This document shows, one piece after another, positions 5,099 to 5,232 of a stretch of 5,232 nucleotides of DNA; position 1 is the stretch's first letter, and each line of letters begins with the position of its first letter. Below the pieces are notes generated by a model, which ran no database searches, was not told the DNA's origin, and saw only the letters and a list, made by a program, of their open reading frames with translations. The stretch lies in the NCBI GenBank assembly GCA_020348625.1, contig CP070752.1, positions 813,835-819,066 on the forward strand, read 5' to 3'. The stretch is from Deltaproteobacteria bacterium (GTDB lineage Bacteria > Desulfobacterota > DSM-4660 > Desulfatiglandales > B25-G16). The position numbers and the translations under genes are program-made.

Positions 5099-5232
5099 AT
5101 GAAAAAGAGACATGTCTTCACGAAATGGGCAGTAACAAGATTATCGGTATTAATAGTGGCGATATCGTTCGCCATGGCAGGCATCTGCTGGGGGGTCGAG
5201 TGGCCTAAAGTTGCAAAGGTAATCTCACCATC
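5099..5232 (+). CDS. Exported protein, N-terminal part (runs off the window); possibly a solute-binding protein
   Basis: ATG at 5099 follows GGAGG (5087-5091) at 7-nt spacing and the frame stays open to the window edge (44 codons plus two bases). The N-terminus is a clear signal peptide: a basic start MKKRHVFTKW and Arg14, a hydrophobic core from about 15 to 30 (LSVLIVAISFAMAG), and a likely cleavage site after AMA (about 27) or just before VEWPK. The single Cys at about 30 is not in a proper lipobox, because the preceding residue is Ile, so a lipoprotein is less likely. The first mature residues (VEWPKVAKVISP) resemble the opening strand of periplasmic solute-binding proteins such as the TAXI-type TRAP family, but this is too short to assign. 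It is on the same strand as the flavoprotein/ferredoxin pair, 190 bp downstream, and could be part of the same uptake pathway. Confidence 0.75.
   Translation, partial: MKKRHVFTKWAVTRLSVLIVAISFAMAGICWGVEWPKVAKVISP

Overview
This 5.2 kb window looks like an accessory or catabolic region of an anaerobic, Gram-negative-type bacterium. A sulfate-reducing or syntrophic deltaproteobacterial relative (Desulfobacterota) is my best guess. The evidence is indirect: a DUF169 protein end, a monocarboxylate-type MFS carrier, a flavoprotein/ferredoxin pair resembling dissimilatory APS reductase (AprAB), and the start of an exported protein, all with strong Shine-Dalgarno sites. No rRNA, tRNA, CRISPR array or insertion sequence is visible.

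Left part (1-2146): the GC-rich 3' end of a DUF169 gene (plus strand, ends 189) is followed by a 40-codon ORF (300-422) whose protein looks like the beginning of a trypsin-like serine peptidase and then loses the match, so it is probably a remnant. It converges on a minus-strand block. That block, read in transcription order from the right, holds a possible 21-codon leader ORF (2146-2081), a complete 417-aa MFS transporter (2074-821), a 25-codon ORF whose start overlaps the MFS stop as TGATG (821-744), a good sigma-70-like promoter (740-711), and an unrecognised 78-aa protein (672-436).

Middle (2147-3012): nearly 900 bp with no convincing intact gene. It holds a short SD-preceded ORF interrupted by an in-frame TGA (2416-2580), two candidate plus-strand promoters, and small inverted repeats. 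This is the upstream region of the plus-strand operon and is divergent from the MFS gene.

Right part (3019-5232): the core is a two-gene operon. The first gene is a 553-aa FAD-dependent oxidoreductase of the fumarate reductase/succinate dehydrogenase/AprA superfamily. The second is a 72-aa 2x[4Fe-4S] ferredoxin whose SD overlaps the flavoprotein stop codon. The flavoprotein lacks the covalent-flavin His, the HPT motif and the GGI-associated His of true succinate/fumarate enzymes. The ferredoxin keeps a Trp next to the first Cys of its second motif, as AprB does. I infer a cytoplasmic, AprAB-like electron-transfer oxidoreductase with an unassigned substrate. After 190 bp a plus-strand gene with a signal peptide begins and runs off the window; it may be a solute-binding protein feeding the same pathway. 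The MFS carrier and the exported protein suggest uptake and redox conversion of a small organic acid or organosulfur compound, but that is inference.
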